A stretch of 64,000 nucleotides of DNA from JBOCEF01 sp047610385 (lineage in GTDB: Bacteria; Pseudomonadota; Alphaproteobacteria; Rhodobacterales; Rhodobacteraceae): the NCBI GenBank assembly GCA_047610385.1, contig JBLGAC010000003.1, positions 1 to 64,000 of the forward strand. Direction: 5' to 3'. Made by a program: the position numbers and the translations under genes. Below, one piece after another: positions 45,500 through 54,070 of this stretch (position 1 is its first letter; every line of letters starts with the position of its first letter). The notes beneath the pieces are model-generated. The model saw nothing but the letters and a program-made list of their open reading frames with translations, made no database searches and had not been told where the DNA came from.

Positions 45500-47566
45500 A
45501 TGCCCGACGCCGCCTCTCAATCCGTGTTCGCCCAGGACTGGACCGTGCGCCCCCATGGCCTGCCGCCTTGGGATGCAATCAGGTCCGCTGATTTTCGCGC
45601 CGCCTTCGACGCAGCAATCAAGGCCCATGGTGAGGAGGTTGACGCGGTCTGCGCCAACCCTGCCGCGCCCGATTTTGACAATGTGATCCGGGCGTTGGAG
45701 CGGTCAGGCCGCATGCTGGGCCGCGTGGCGTCAGCGTTCTGGACGCTGGCGGGCAGCTGCTCAGATGACAACATTCGCACGATTGAGCGGGAGGTCGCCC
45801 CCAAGCTGGCACGCCATTCCGCCGCCGTGTGGATGGACGAAGCGCTGGCGACGCGCGCCGGGGCGGTCGCTGATGATGGGCTCGACGACGAAGAAATCCG
45901 GGTGCTGAAGCTCTACCGCGACGGGTTCGCGCGCGCAGGTGCCACGCTGGCCGGGGCGCCGCGTGTGCGCATGGCAGAAATCGCGGCCGAATTGGCGGAG
46001 CTCGGTGCCCGGTTCGGCCAGAACGTGCTGGCCAACGAGGCCGAATGGCACATGACCCTGACCGGTGAGGGCGACATGGCCGGCCTGCCCGATTTCGTGC
46101 GCGACGCCGCGGCGCGCGCTGCGGCTGATCGGGGCGTGCCGGGCCATGTTGTGACGCTGTCGCGGTCGTTGATTTCGCCGTTTCTGATCTTTTCGACGCG
46201 CCGCGACCTGCGCGAAACCGCATGGCGCGCCTGGACCAGCCGCGGCACTGGCGCGCCAATTTTCGATGCGGCCACCGACAACCGCCCCCTGATCGCGCGC
46301 ATCCTGACGCTGCGGGCTGAAAAGGCGCAGCTGCTGGGCTTTGCGACCTTTGCCGATTTCAAGCTGGCACCGCAGATGGCCAAGACCCCTGCCGCGGTGC
46401 GCGACCTGCTTGACCGCGTGCGCGGCCCCGCGCTGGCCCGCGCGGCTGAGGAAGAGGCCGACCTGCGCGCGCTGGCCGCCGACATGGGCGCGCCCACCGG
46501 AGACATCGCACCGTGGGATTGGCGCCATTACGCCGAAATCTTGCGCAAACGCCGCCATGACGTTGATGAGGCTGAGGTGAAGCCGTATCTGCCGCTTGCC
46601 GCTGTGCAGGCAGCCGCCTTTGACACCGCCTCGCGCCTGTTCGGGCTGGCCTTTGCGCGGATTGACGACGCGGCGCTGCATCATCCGTCAGCCCAGGCGT
46701 TCAGCGTGCTCAGGGACGGCGCGGAAATCGGCACCTTCGTCGCCGATTATTTCGCCCGGTCCTCCAAACGCTCCGGCGCGTGGATGAGCGCGCTGACCTC
46801 GCAGGAACGGATGGGCAACGACCATATCCGCCCAGTGGTCAACAACACCATGAACTTTGCCGAAGGGGCTGAGGGATCGCCGTCCCTGCTGACGCTGGAC
46901 GACGCGCACACCCTGTTCCATGAATTTGGCCACGCGCTGCACGGGCTGATGTCGGATGTGAAGCACCCGTTCGTGTCCGGCACCTCGGTCGCGCGCGATT
47001 TCGTGGAATTGCCGAGCCAGTTGTTTGAGCGTTGGCTGCTGACGCCTGAAATCCTGTCCGCCCATATGAAGCACTGGAAAACCGGCGCGGACATGCCCGA
47101 AGATCTGGCCGCGCGCATCCGCGGGGCGGAGAATTTCGGGCAGGGTTTTTCAACGGTCGAATACCTCGCCAGCGCCTATGTGGACCTTGAGGCCCATCTG
47201 CTGGCACCCGAGGCGCTGGAGGATTTCGACGCGGCGGCGTTCGAGCAGCAGGTGCTGGCGCGCATGGGCATGCCCGGGGCCATCATGTCCCGGCACGCGG
47301 CACCCCATTTCCTGCACGTCTTTTCAGGCGATGGATACTCCGCAGGGTATTATTCGTATCTGTGGGCCGAGGTGATGGACGCCGACGCCTTCACCGCATT
47401 CCAGGACGAAGGCGACGTCTTCGCCGCTGACCCGGCATCCCGCCTCGCGGTCCATGTGCTGATGGCGGGCGGGCGCCAGGACCCGGCTGAGGCATACCGC
47501 GCCTTTCGTGGCCGCGACCCGGCACCCGGTGCGCTGCTGGAAGCGCGCGGGCTGACCCCGGCCTGA
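45500..47566 (+). CDS. M3 family oligopeptidase (Dcp/OpdA-like)
   Basis: 688 aa from ATG 45500, with GGAGA upstream. Cytoplasmic zinc metallopeptidase that degrades oligopeptides. The zinc site is HEFGHALHGL near 475-485, and the downstream ENFGQGFSTVEYLASAYVDLE and DGYSAGYYSYLWAEVMDADAF motifs are typical of M3A peptidases (peptidyl-dipeptidase Dcp or oligopeptidase A). No signal peptide. It is divergent from the BTAD regulator, with ~105 nt between the start codons. Confidence 0.94.
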   Translation: MPDAASQSVFAQDWTVRPHGLPPWDAIRSADFRAAFDAAIKAHGEEVDAVCANPAAPDFDNVIRALERSGRMLGRVASAFWTLAGSCSDDNIRTIEREVAPKLARHSAAVWMDEALATRAGAVADDGLDDEEIRVLKLYRDGFARAGATLAGAPRVRMAEIAAELAELGARFGQNVLANEAEWHMTLTGEGDMAGLPDFVRDAAARAAADRGVPGHVVTLSRSLISPFLIFSTRRDLRETAWRAWTSRGTGAPIFDAATDNRPLIARILTLRAEKAQLLGFATFADFKLAPQMAKTPAAVRDLLDRVRGPALARAAEEEADLRALAADMGAPTGDIAPWDWRHYAEILRKRRHDVDEAEVKPYLPLAAVQAAAFDTASRLFGLAFARIDDAALHHPSAQAFSVLRDGAEIGTFVADYFARSSKRSGAWMSALTSQERMGNDHIRPVVNNTMNFAEGAEGSPSLLTLDDAHTLFHEFGHALHGLMSDVKHPFVSGTSVARDFVELPSQLFERWLLTPEILSAHMKHWKTGADMPEDLAARIRGAENFGQGFSTVEYLASAYVDLEAHLLAPEALEDFDAAAFEQQVLARMGMPGAIMSRHAAPHFLHVFSGDGYSAGYYSYLWAEVMDADAFTAFQDEGDVFAADPASRLAVHVLMAGGRQDPAEAYRAFRGRDPAPGALLEARGLTPA

Positions 47567-47877
47567 TGGCGCGATGGGGGGGGCTGACCCCGGCCTGATC
47601 GCCCGCATGGCGGCGGGCTTGGGGGGCTGCGCCCCCGCTCGTGCCGCCGCTTTGCCGGGGGGAGGGGCAAGCGGCCCCTCCCCCCGGCGCCCCCCTCCCG
47701 CCTCGCGGCTTGGGACGGCGCGCTGCACGGCCCGTGTGGCCGCGGCGATTGGTGTGTGTGGGCGCTGCTATTGGGCGGCGCTGGGGCGGCGCGCGACCGG
47801 GACCGTGGCCGGGCGAGGGGCCTCGATGGCCCTGAGCGCGGCAGCACGCGCAGCGGTTGTGATGGGGGGGAACGCGA

Positions 47878-47905
47878 AACGCCCCGCCGGTGGGGGCGGG
47901 GCGTT
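47878..47905 (-). terminator. Terminator of the homocysteine methyltransferase gene
   Basis: An 11-bp perfect stem (47878-47888 with 47895-47905) with a 6-nt loop, ~43 nt past the stop on the minus strand. The tail after it is TCGCGTT, weak in T. Confidence 0.65.
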
Positions 47906-47907
47906 CG

Positions 47908-47933
47908 GGGGTCGCGCGCGGGGGTCGCGCGCG
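47908..47933. repeat. 13-bp tandem repeat, 2 copies
   Basis: GGGGTCGCGCGCG occurs twice head to tail (47908-47920 and 47921-47933), next to the terminator hairpin and outside any gene. Confidence 0.9.
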
Positions 47934-47947
47934 AGGGGCCGGGACCG

Positions 47948-48985
47948 TCAGCCGCGGCGGCGACGGCGCAAGGGGCGGCCAGCGCCGCCTGGGCCTTCGC
48001 CGGTCAGCAGCTCCATGGTGTTGCCGGTCACGTCGCCCAGCGTTTTGATGATCTGCTCGGGCGTGGGTTTGGGGCCGCGGGGGCGCGACTCTAGCGCCGT
48101 GCGCATGGCTTTCACATGGGCCGGGGTGGTGCCGCAGCAGCCGCCGATCACCGATGCGCCCAGATCGCGCGCAAGGCAGGCGTAATCGGCCATCAGCGCC
48201 TCGGTGCCTGAATAGCGGATCTCTCCGTCGGCCCATTCAGGCACGCCGCAATTGGCCTTGCAGATGATCATATCGTCGTCGGTGATCTCAGCATCCGCGG
48301 ACAAAAGCCCGATCAGCAGGTCCGGTGCGCCGGTGCCGCAATTGCCGCCCCAGCCGCTGGGCGGGTGATCGCAGGTGTGCGCCAGGCGCCCCAGCTGCGT
48401 CGGTGTCACGCCCATCATCGAGCGCCCGTTGGTGTCGAACGACATCGTCATCACCGCGTCGATGCCCACCTGATCGGCGGCGGCAAGGGCGGCGTTGATT
48501 TCTTCAACCGAGGACATGGTTTCGATCCACACCAGATCCGCGCCGCCATCCTTCAGGCCCTGCATCTGTGCCGCGAACGCGGTCACGCCGTCCTGATGGC
48601 TGAGCGGCCCAATCGGCTGGAACAGATCGCCCGTCGGCCCGACAGACCCGGCGCAGACCACATCGCGCCCGCTGCGGGCCTTTTCGGCGGCGATTTCCTC
48701 GCATAGCAGGGCGGCGCCGAGGCGGTTCACCTCATGCACCTGACCATCCAGATCGTGCAGCTTCAGCCGGTTCGCCGTGCCGCCGAACGTGTTGGTCAGC
48801 ACGATGTCCGAACCTGCCTCGATGAAGTCGCGGTAATGGGCGCGCAGCTTCTCGTGCTCATGCAGGTTCCACAATTCGGGCGCGTCGCCGCTTTGCAGGC
48901 CGCGGGCGAACAGATTGGTGCCCGTGGCACCGTCGGCCAGCAGCCAGTCGCGGGTTTCGAGCATGCGGTGAAGAATGTCGGTCAT
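47948..48985 (-). CDS. Homocysteine S-methyltransferase (betaine-homocysteine methyltransferase family)
   Basis: 345 aa from ATG 48985. Transfers a methyl group to homocysteine, giving methionine. The barrel begins LLADGATGTNLFARGLQSGDAPELWN. The three zinc-binding cysteines are visible, one in GGNCGTGAPDL and two in IGGCCGTTPAHVKAM, so the active site is intact. It is a stand-alone methyltransferase domain without the MetH cobalamin module, so betaine or a dimethylated sulfonium is the likely methyl donor. An Arg-rich tail ends it (PLRRRRRG). Confidence 0.9.
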   Translation of the reverse strand: MTDILHRMLETRDWLLADGATGTNLFARGLQSGDAPELWNLHEHEKLRAHYRDFIEAGSDIVLTNTFGGTANRLKLHDLDGQVHEVNRLGAALLCEEIAAEKARSGRDVVCAGSVGPTGDLFQPIGPLSHQDGVTAFAAQMQGLKDGGADLVWIETMSSVEEINAALAAADQVGIDAVMTMSFDTNGRSMMGVTPTQLGRLAHTCDHPPSGWGGNCGTGAPDLLIGLLSADAEITDDDMIICKANCGVPEWADGEIRYSGTEALMADYACLARDLGASVIGGCCGTTPAHVKAMRTALESRPRGPKPTPEQIIKTLGDVTGNTMELLTGEGPGGAGRPLRRRRRG

Positions 48986-49461
48986 GGCGCGCAAAGGCTC
49001 CCGTTCGCGTGCGCGCGGCGTGAGCCAGCGCAGGAATAAGCCGCATTCTTTGCCCGATCCCCGCCCGCGGCGCAACCATGGGAGCAGGGCGCTTTGCAGC
49101 GGATCGGCGGGAAATCGCCCTGATCCGGCCCGCTGTGTCGCCTTGGGGGCATGGCCTTGGCGCTGGGCGGCGGCGTTGTATTGCCGCGGGTCAATGATTG
49201 CGATGATGGTGCAGCTGTCTGGTGTGTGGCGCAGATCCATGCTTGGTCCCGACGATCAGCATATTATGGCTGGGGGCAAAAGGGACGGTGCCAAATGGCA
49301 CCAAAAAAACCGTTCACAGCGCGGCTTGGTTGACGACAGGCAATCATCCCATAGGCTTTTCGCAGCATGATTTGTGATCGTCTGAAATTTTCGTTGCCGT
49401 CATCGCTGCCTTGGGCGATGACGGCAACGCGCCCGCTGCGGTGGAAAATGGAGCCTTGCTG
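48986..49461. other. Divergent promoter region, methyltransferase / ackA
   Basis: 476 bp between divergent genes. It contains two notable hairpins: GGTGCC-AAAT-GGCACC at 49287-49302, followed by seven A's, and the 15-bp dyad at 49392-49429 near ackA. I see no riboswitch or gene. Confidence 0.6.
49392..49429 (+). promoter_or_regulatory. 15-bp dyad just upstream of ackA
   Basis: A perfect 15-bp stem: CGTTGCCGTCATCGC at 49392-49406 pairs with 49415-49429 across an 8-nt loop. No T-run follows on either strand, so it is not an obvious terminator. It ends 32 nt before the ackA start and could be an operator or a leader hairpin. Confidence 0.7.
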
Positions 49462-50637
49462 ATGCCCGATCGCCGCATCCTGACCCTGAATGCCGGGTCT
49501 TCGTCGTTGAAATTTGGCCTTTATGCCGTGCCCGGAACTGGCGCGCCCTTGGCGGTCGGACAGGTTGAGGGCATTGGCGGCCCGACCCCGCGCCTGACGC
49601 TGAATGCGGGCCGCGTGCAGGCCCGCGATCTGGCGGCGCCTGAGGCGGCGACCCAGACCGACGCCATGGCCCGGGTGTGGGACGCGGTGTCTTCGCTGCT
49701 GCAAGGCGCGGTGGTGGCGGCGGTCGGCCATCGGATCGTGCATGGCGGTGCTCGGTTTGCGGCCCCCATGGCGCTGGACGCCGATGTGATGGCGGAGCTG
49801 GCGAAATATGAAAACTTCGCCCCCCTGCACCAGCCCCACAATCTGGCGGGGGTGCGCGTGGCGGCGGCGGCCTTTCCGGACGCGCTGCAGGTCGGCTGCT
49901 TTGATACCGCGTTCCACCGCAGCATGGGGTTTGCGGCCGAAAGCTTTGGCCTGCCGCAGGCGATGCATGACCGCGGGATCAAGCGCTATGGCTTTCATGG
50001 GCTGAGCTATCAGGCCATCGCCCGCAAGCTGGCCGAGGCCGCGCCAGACCTTGCCGGGGGGCAGGTGATTGTGGCGCATCTGGGGTCTGGCGCGTCCCTG
50101 TGCGCGATGAAGGGCGGGCGCTCAGTGGCGACGACGATGGGGTTTTCGCCGCTCGACGGGTTGGTGATGTCGACGCGGTGTGGGCGGCTGGACCCGGGCG
50201 TGATCCTGCACCTGATGCAGAACGAGGGCATGGACGGCGCCGCGATCACCGATCTGCTGTACCGGCGCTCTGGCCTCAAGGGGCTGAGCGGCGAGACCGG
50301 GGACATGCAGGTGCTGCTGGCCTCGGACGCGCCGGCGGCCGCGCAGGCGCTGTCGGTCTGGGTCTTGCGCGCACGGCAGGAGATCGCGTCCATGGCCGCG
50401 GCCATGGAGGGGGTGGACGCGCTGGTGTTCACCGCCGGGATCGGCGAGCGGTCGGCCGAAATCCGCGCGCGCGTCTGTGCCGGACTGGGCTGGATGGGCA
50501 TTGGCGTGGATCGGGCGCGGAACATGGCAGGCGCGGCGGTGATTTCAACCGATAGCGCGCCAGTGTCAGTGCGGGTGATCGCAACGGATGAGGAGGGCGT
50601 GATCGCGCGCGCGGCAGGGGCGCTGCTGGGCGGCTGA
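49462..50637 (+). CDS. ackA: Acetate kinase
   Basis: 391 aa from ATG 49462, with GGAG upstream. Interconverts acetyl phosphate and acetate with ADP/ATP. Motifs: LTLNAGSSSLKFGLY, GHRIVHGG, the catalytic region RYGFHGLSYQAIARK, IVAHLGSGASLCAMKGG and IATDEEGVIAR. No phosphotransacetylase gene is adjacent, so it may use acetyl phosphate from another source, for example sulfoacetaldehyde acetyltransferase or phosphoketolase reactions elsewhere in the genome. A long dyad lies before the gene. Confidence 0.96.
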   Translation: MPDRRILTLNAGSSSLKFGLYAVPGTGAPLAVGQVEGIGGPTPRLTLNAGRVQARDLAAPEAATQTDAMARVWDAVSSLLQGAVVAAVGHRIVHGGARFAAPMALDADVMAELAKYENFAPLHQPHNLAGVRVAAAAFPDALQVGCFDTAFHRSMGFAAESFGLPQAMHDRGIKRYGFHGLSYQAIARKLAEAAPDLAGGQVIVAHLGSGASLCAMKGGRSVATTMGFSPLDGLVMSTRCGRLDPGVILHLMQNEGMDGAAITDLLYRRSGLKGLSGETGDMQVLLASDAPAAAQALSVWVLRARQEIASMAAAMEGVDALVFTAGIGERSAEIRARVCAGLGWMGIGVDRARNMAGAAVISTDSAPVSVRVIATDEEGVIARAAGALLGG

Positions 50638-50780
50638 GGGGCGCTTTCCCGCCCGGGTCCAGCGTTTGCTTGGCCGGGGCGCCGCGCCCGGCGGACGGCG
50701 CGGGCGGCACCGGCGCGCCTGCGCGGCGAGAGGCAGGAGGCGCGCGGGTGGCGATTGAGAAAAACATGCGAATCGAGTAA

Positions 50781-50795
50781 GAACAAATACGGAAC
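50781..50795 (+). promoter_or_regulatory. LexA (SOS) box upstream of the imuA-like gene
   Basis: GAAC, seven bases (AAATACG), GAAC: the direct-repeat operator recognised by LexA in alphaproteobacteria. It lies 33 nt before the start of the imuA-like gene, in an AT-rich patch, where a bound repressor would block transcription. GGAAC...GTTCC overlaps it as a second, inverted motif. Confidence 0.75.
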
Positions 50796-50828
50796 AATCA
50801 GGTTCCACTTTGCCGGAGACCCCGCCCC

Positions 50829-51644
50829 ATGCCGCCGGAGGAGCTTGTCCGCCTGACCCGCCGCCGTGTCGGCGCACGGCCGTCGCTGAGCCTTGGTGAT
50901 GGGCCGTCGGGCCCCCCCGCCCTGCCGTTGGGCCGCGCGCATGAATTGTGCGGGCCGGCGCGCATGATCTTGGCCGCGATGATTGCCGGGCGGGCTGAGG
51001 CGGCGGGTGCTGGCGGTCCGGTGCTGTGGATCCGCCCCGCCCATGCTGAAGGGCGGTTGAACCCCGATGGGCTTGCGGCGTTCTTCGATCCGGGGCGGTT
51101 GGTGTTGGCGCGGCCGCAGCGAGAGGCGGACGTGCTGTGGCTGGCTGAGGAGGCGCTGCGCTCAGGCGTCGTGCCGGTGGTGATCGCAGAGCTGGCCGCG
51201 CCTTCGTCGCTGACCCGCGTGCGGCGGCTGCATCTGGCGGCGGAGGCGGGGAGCGAGGCCATGCGTGCCGTGGGTGGGGCACCACTGGCGCTGCTGCTCA
51301 GCGCCGGGACCGGCGGCGCGCAGGGGGTGGAAACGCGCTGGGCGCTGACGTCTGCCCCGGGGGGCATGTCCGGCGATGGTGGGCGGCTGCGCCCACGCTG
51401 GCGGTTGGAGCTGTTGCGCGCGCGTCTGGCACCGCCGCGCAGTTGGCGGGTGCGTTGGCGCGGGCGGGCCTTGGCGGCGGAGGCGGCGGAGGCGGTGGGA
51501 CCGGGCAGTGGGCCAGTTGGCGGGCCAGTTGGCGGGCCAGTCAGCAGGCCGGGCGATTTGGGCCGCACGCAGGAAAAGGTCGTGCAAGACGGCGCGGTGG
51601 CAGGGCCAGGATCGCATCCGGTGCGCGACGCCGCGTCGCTGTGA
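50829..51644 (+). CDS. ImuA-like SOS mutagenesis protein (orphan)
   Basis: 271 aa. The N-terminal half resembles ImuA/SulA-like RecA-fold proteins: LPLGRAHELCGPARMILAAMIAGR, GGPVLWIRPAH, LADPGRLVLARP-type DPGRLVLARPQREADVLWLAEEALRSG and RRLHLAAEAGSEA. ImuA normally assists ImuB and DnaE2 in error-prone repair, but neither lies nearby. There is no Walker A motif. The C-terminal ~50 residues are low-complexity, with GPVGGPVGGPV encoded by a 12-bp tandem repeat at 51510-51541. The LexA box 33 nt upstream supports a role in the SOS response. The family call is moderate. Confidence 0.75.
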   Translation: MPPEELVRLTRRRVGARPSLSLGDGPSGPPALPLGRAHELCGPARMILAAMIAGRAEAAGAGGPVLWIRPAHAEGRLNPDGLAAFFDPGRLVLARPQREADVLWLAEEALRSGVVPVVIAELAAPSSLTRVRRLHLAAEAGSEAMRAVGGAPLALLLSAGTGGAQGVETRWALTSAPGGMSGDGGRLRPRWRLELLRARLAPPRSWRVRWRGRALAAEAAEAVGPGSGPVGGPVGGPVSRPGDLGRTQEKVVQDGAVAGPGSHPVRDAASL

Positions 51645-51792
51645 TGATCAGGGGTGGCCCGCACAGTGTTGCGTGGCAGGTCGCCCGCAGCGGGCACCCG
51701 TGGGTCAGCGTGTGCGCGGCCAAATGCAGCGGCCAAATTCAGCGGCACGCGCATCCCGCGCCAACAGAATGACCTTGCCGCGCCTTCGCAGA

Positions 51793-52089
51793 TTATTTGC
51801 CTGACGTCGCGCCCAGATCAGCGGTGGCCAGACCCGATGCTGCGGCCGCCTTTTGCACCGCGTCCACGTCGGCCCAATACTGGTTCGCGGCGCGGGCGGC
51901 GGCGTCTTTCGCCCCGTCGGTGCGTGGCGCTGCACGGGCCACCGCCGAGATAACCAGCCCCGAAGCGCCCCCAACCGAATACGCGGCTATCGCGAGAAGA
52001 AATCCGCCGCCAGAGGCCGCAGTTGCAACACCTGCAGCCAATCCGGTCGCAAGACCGAACATCAGCGGCGGTCCGATAGATTCTTGCAT
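51793..52089 (-). CDS. Small hypothetical membrane protein
   Basis: 98 aa from ATG 52089 (MQESIGPPL), with GAGGGGGA upstream; an upstream start at 52122 is less likely. Two hydrophobic Gly/Ala-rich stretches (about 8-26 and 32-52) are followed by a soluble Ala-rich helical tail. No family recognised. It lies downstream of ychF on the same strand. Confidence 0.65.
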   Translation of the reverse strand: MQESIGPPLMFGLATGLAAGVATAASGGGFLLAIAAYSVGGASGLVISAVARAAPRTDGAKDAAARAANQYWADVDAVQKAAAASGLATADLGATSGK

Positions 52090-52169
52090 TGCCAATCCCC
52101 CTCTAACCCTCAGCGACCACAATTGGTCAGAGAGATTGCCGAAAGATAAACAACTCGGTTCAGATTTTG

Positions 52170-53267
52170 TTACCCATTGAAGAGAAAGTGAAGGACATCC
52201 CCATCATTTACCACGTAAGTCTTGCCTTCCGCACGCATCTTGCCGGCTTCCTTGGCACCCTGTTCACCATTGCAGGCGATGTAGTCGTCATAGCCGATCG
52301 TCTCACCGCGGATGAATCCACGTTCAAAATCGCCATGAATCACACCGGCAGCCTGGGGTGCCTTGGTGCCTTCAGAAATCGTCCAGGCGCGGGCTTCTTT
52401 CGGGCCAACGGTAAAATAGGTCTTTAGTTTGAGCAGCTTATAGCCGGTTTGGATCAGGCGATCCAGGCCCGGGCTTTCAAGCCCCATGTCCGACAGGTAT
52501 TCGGCGGCCTCTGCTGGGGCCAACTGGCTCAGCTCTTCCTCAATCGCGGCTGAGATCACCACATGACCCGCGCCCTGCGCTTCGGCCATCTCGGCGACTT
52601 TTGCGGAAAATGCGTTGCCGGTGGCCGCGGCGCTTTCCTCAACATTGCACACGAACAGGACCGGTTTGGCGGTCAGCAGCTGCAGCATGTCCCAGATCTT
52701 GCGGTCGTCATCGTCAATCGCGACGGTGCGTGCGGGGCAGCCATTTTCCAGCGCTTCCTTGGCGGCGCGCAGCAGGCGGTCCTGAATCAGAGCCTCCTTG
52801 TCGCCGCTGCGCAGCTTGCGCGACAGGTTGGTCAGGCGGCGCTCAACGCTGTCGAGGTCAGAGATCATCAGCTCGGTCTCGATGGTCTCGGCGTCCGAAA
52901 TCGGGTCCACACGACCTTCGACATGGGTGATGTCATCATCTTCAAAACAGCGCAGCACATGGGCGATGGCGTCGGTTTCGCGGATGTTGGCTAGGAACTG
53001 GTTGCCCAGCCCTTCGCCCTTGCTGGCGCCTTTCACAAGGCCAGCAATGTCCACAAAGGTCAGCCGCGTGGGGATGATCTGCTTGCTGCCCGCGATCTTG
53101 GCCAATGTGTCGAGCCGCGCGTCGGGAACCGCGACCTCGCCGACATTGGGTTCGATGGTGCAGAACGGAAAATTGGCCGCCTGCGCGGCGGCCGTGCGCG
53201 TCAGCGCGTTGAAGAGCGTGGATTTGCCGACGTTCGGCAGGCCGACGATGCCGCATTTGAAGCCCAT
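52170..53267 (-). CDS. ychF: Redox-regulated ATPase/GTPase YchF (Obg family)
   Basis: 365 aa from ATG 53267 (MGFKCGIVG), with GGAGGG upstream. Ribosome-associated nucleotide hydrolase. The P-loop is GLPNVGKS, followed by the switch NFPFCTIEPNVGEV, DIAGLVKGASKGEGLGNQFL and the C-terminal TGS domain (YFTVGPKEARAW). It is the third gene of a rplY-pth-ychF string on the minus strand, though a strong terminator separates rplY from pth. Confidence 0.97.
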   Translation of the reverse strand: MGFKCGIVGLPNVGKSTLFNALTRTAAAQAANFPFCTIEPNVGEVAVPDARLDTLAKIAGSKQIIPTRLTFVDIAGLVKGASKGEGLGNQFLANIRETDAIAHVLRCFEDDDITHVEGRVDPISDAETIETELMISDLDSVERRLTNLSRKLRSGDKEALIQDRLLRAAKEALENGCPARTVAIDDDDRKIWDMLQLLTAKPVLFVCNVEESAAATGNAFSAKVAEMAEAQGAGHVVISAAIEEELSQLAPAEAAEYLSDMGLESPGLDRLIQTGYKLLKLKTYFTVGPKEARAWTISEGTKAPQAAGVIHGDFERGFIRGETIGYDDYIACNGEQGAKEAGKMRAEGKTYVVNDGDVLHFLFNG

Positions 53268-53341
53268 GGGACCCTCCGAAAAACCAGCTGAATGATGCGG
53301 GCAGCGGATCGCATGGCAGGCTCCAAGGGTCAAGGGGCGCG

Positions 53342-54070
53342 CTAGCGGAAGCGGCGTTTCAGGCGCTCCAGCGGCGAAAGGGCCGCGAATTCTGCATGGG
53401 TCAGTTTGCCGTGCGCCTCCGCATCCACGTTTTTCGGGGCACCGGTGGGGCGGGTGGCCGGGTTTGGCACCGTGTCGCGGGGGGGCTTTTTCTCAGCCTT
53501 CGGGGGGCCCATGCGCAGGGCAACCGCGTTCATGAAGCCCGGCGCATCCCCGCCCGCCAGCTTGGGCGCGCCGTCGCAGATCCCGCGCAACATGTCGTCC
53601 AGCCAGACGTCGTCCGCCTTGGCAAAGTCATGCAGCACATAGTTCGACACCAGCCGCTTGTCGCCGGGATGGCCGATGCCCATGCGGATGCGGGCGTAAT
53701 CGGGCCCCAGATGCTGGTGGATGGACCGCAGCCCGTTATGGCCCGCGTGGCCGCCGCCTTGCTTGAACTTGATCCGCCCGGGCACCAGATCCAGCTCATC
53801 GTGGAACACGGTCAGGACGTCGACCTCTAGCTTGAAGAATCGCAGCGCCTCAGCGACTGAGTCCCCCGACAGGTTCATGAAGGTTGTCGGTTTCAGCAGC
53901 ATCACCCGCGTTGATCCGAAGCGGCCCTCAGCCATCTCGCCGCGAAACCTTGCGCGCCATGGGGCAACGCCGAAATCAGCCGCGATGCGGTCCATGGCCA
54001 TGAAGCCGATATTGTGGCGGTTGGCGGCGTATTTCGCGCCCGGATTGCCCAGTCCGACCCAAAGCTGCAT
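53342..54070 (-). CDS. pth: Peptidyl-tRNA hydrolase
   Basis: 242 aa from ATG 54070 (MQLWVGLGNPG), with AAGGAGG upstream. Releases tRNA from stalled peptidyl-tRNA. Active-site residues: the histidine in NRHNIGF, N in PTTFMNLSG, D in FHDELDLVPG and N in GGGHAGHNGLRS. A ~55-residue C-terminal extension (KAEKKPPRDTVPNPATRPTG...) is longer than in E. coli. It is 74 nt upstream of ychF. Confidence 0.96.
   Translation of the reverse strand: MQLWVGLGNPGAKYAANRHNIGFMAMDRIAADFGVAPWRARFRGEMAEGRFGSTRVMLLKPTTFMNLSGDSVAEALRFFKLEVDVLTVFHDELDLVPGRIKFKQGGGHAGHNGLRSIHQHLGPDYARIRMGIGHPGDKRLVSNYVLHDFAKADDVWLDDMLRGICDGAPKLAGGDAPGFMNAVALRMGPPKAEKKPPRDTVPNPATRPTGAPKNVDAEAHGKLTHAEFAALSPLERLKRRFR

Larger units (their letters stand above)
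47567..47947. other. GC-rich intergenic region between convergent genes
   Basis: 381 bp between convergent genes, very G/C-rich and full of short palindromes, for example GGGGAGGGG...CCCCTCCCC near 47660-47690. It holds the homocysteine methyltransferase terminator and a 13-bp tandem repeat. No gene is supported. Confidence 0.6.

Noticed and set aside
48986..49461. SAM or other riboswitch before the methyltransferase or ackA
   Set aside because: The hairpins present are simple two-arm dyads. None of the multi-helix riboswitch folds could be drawn.
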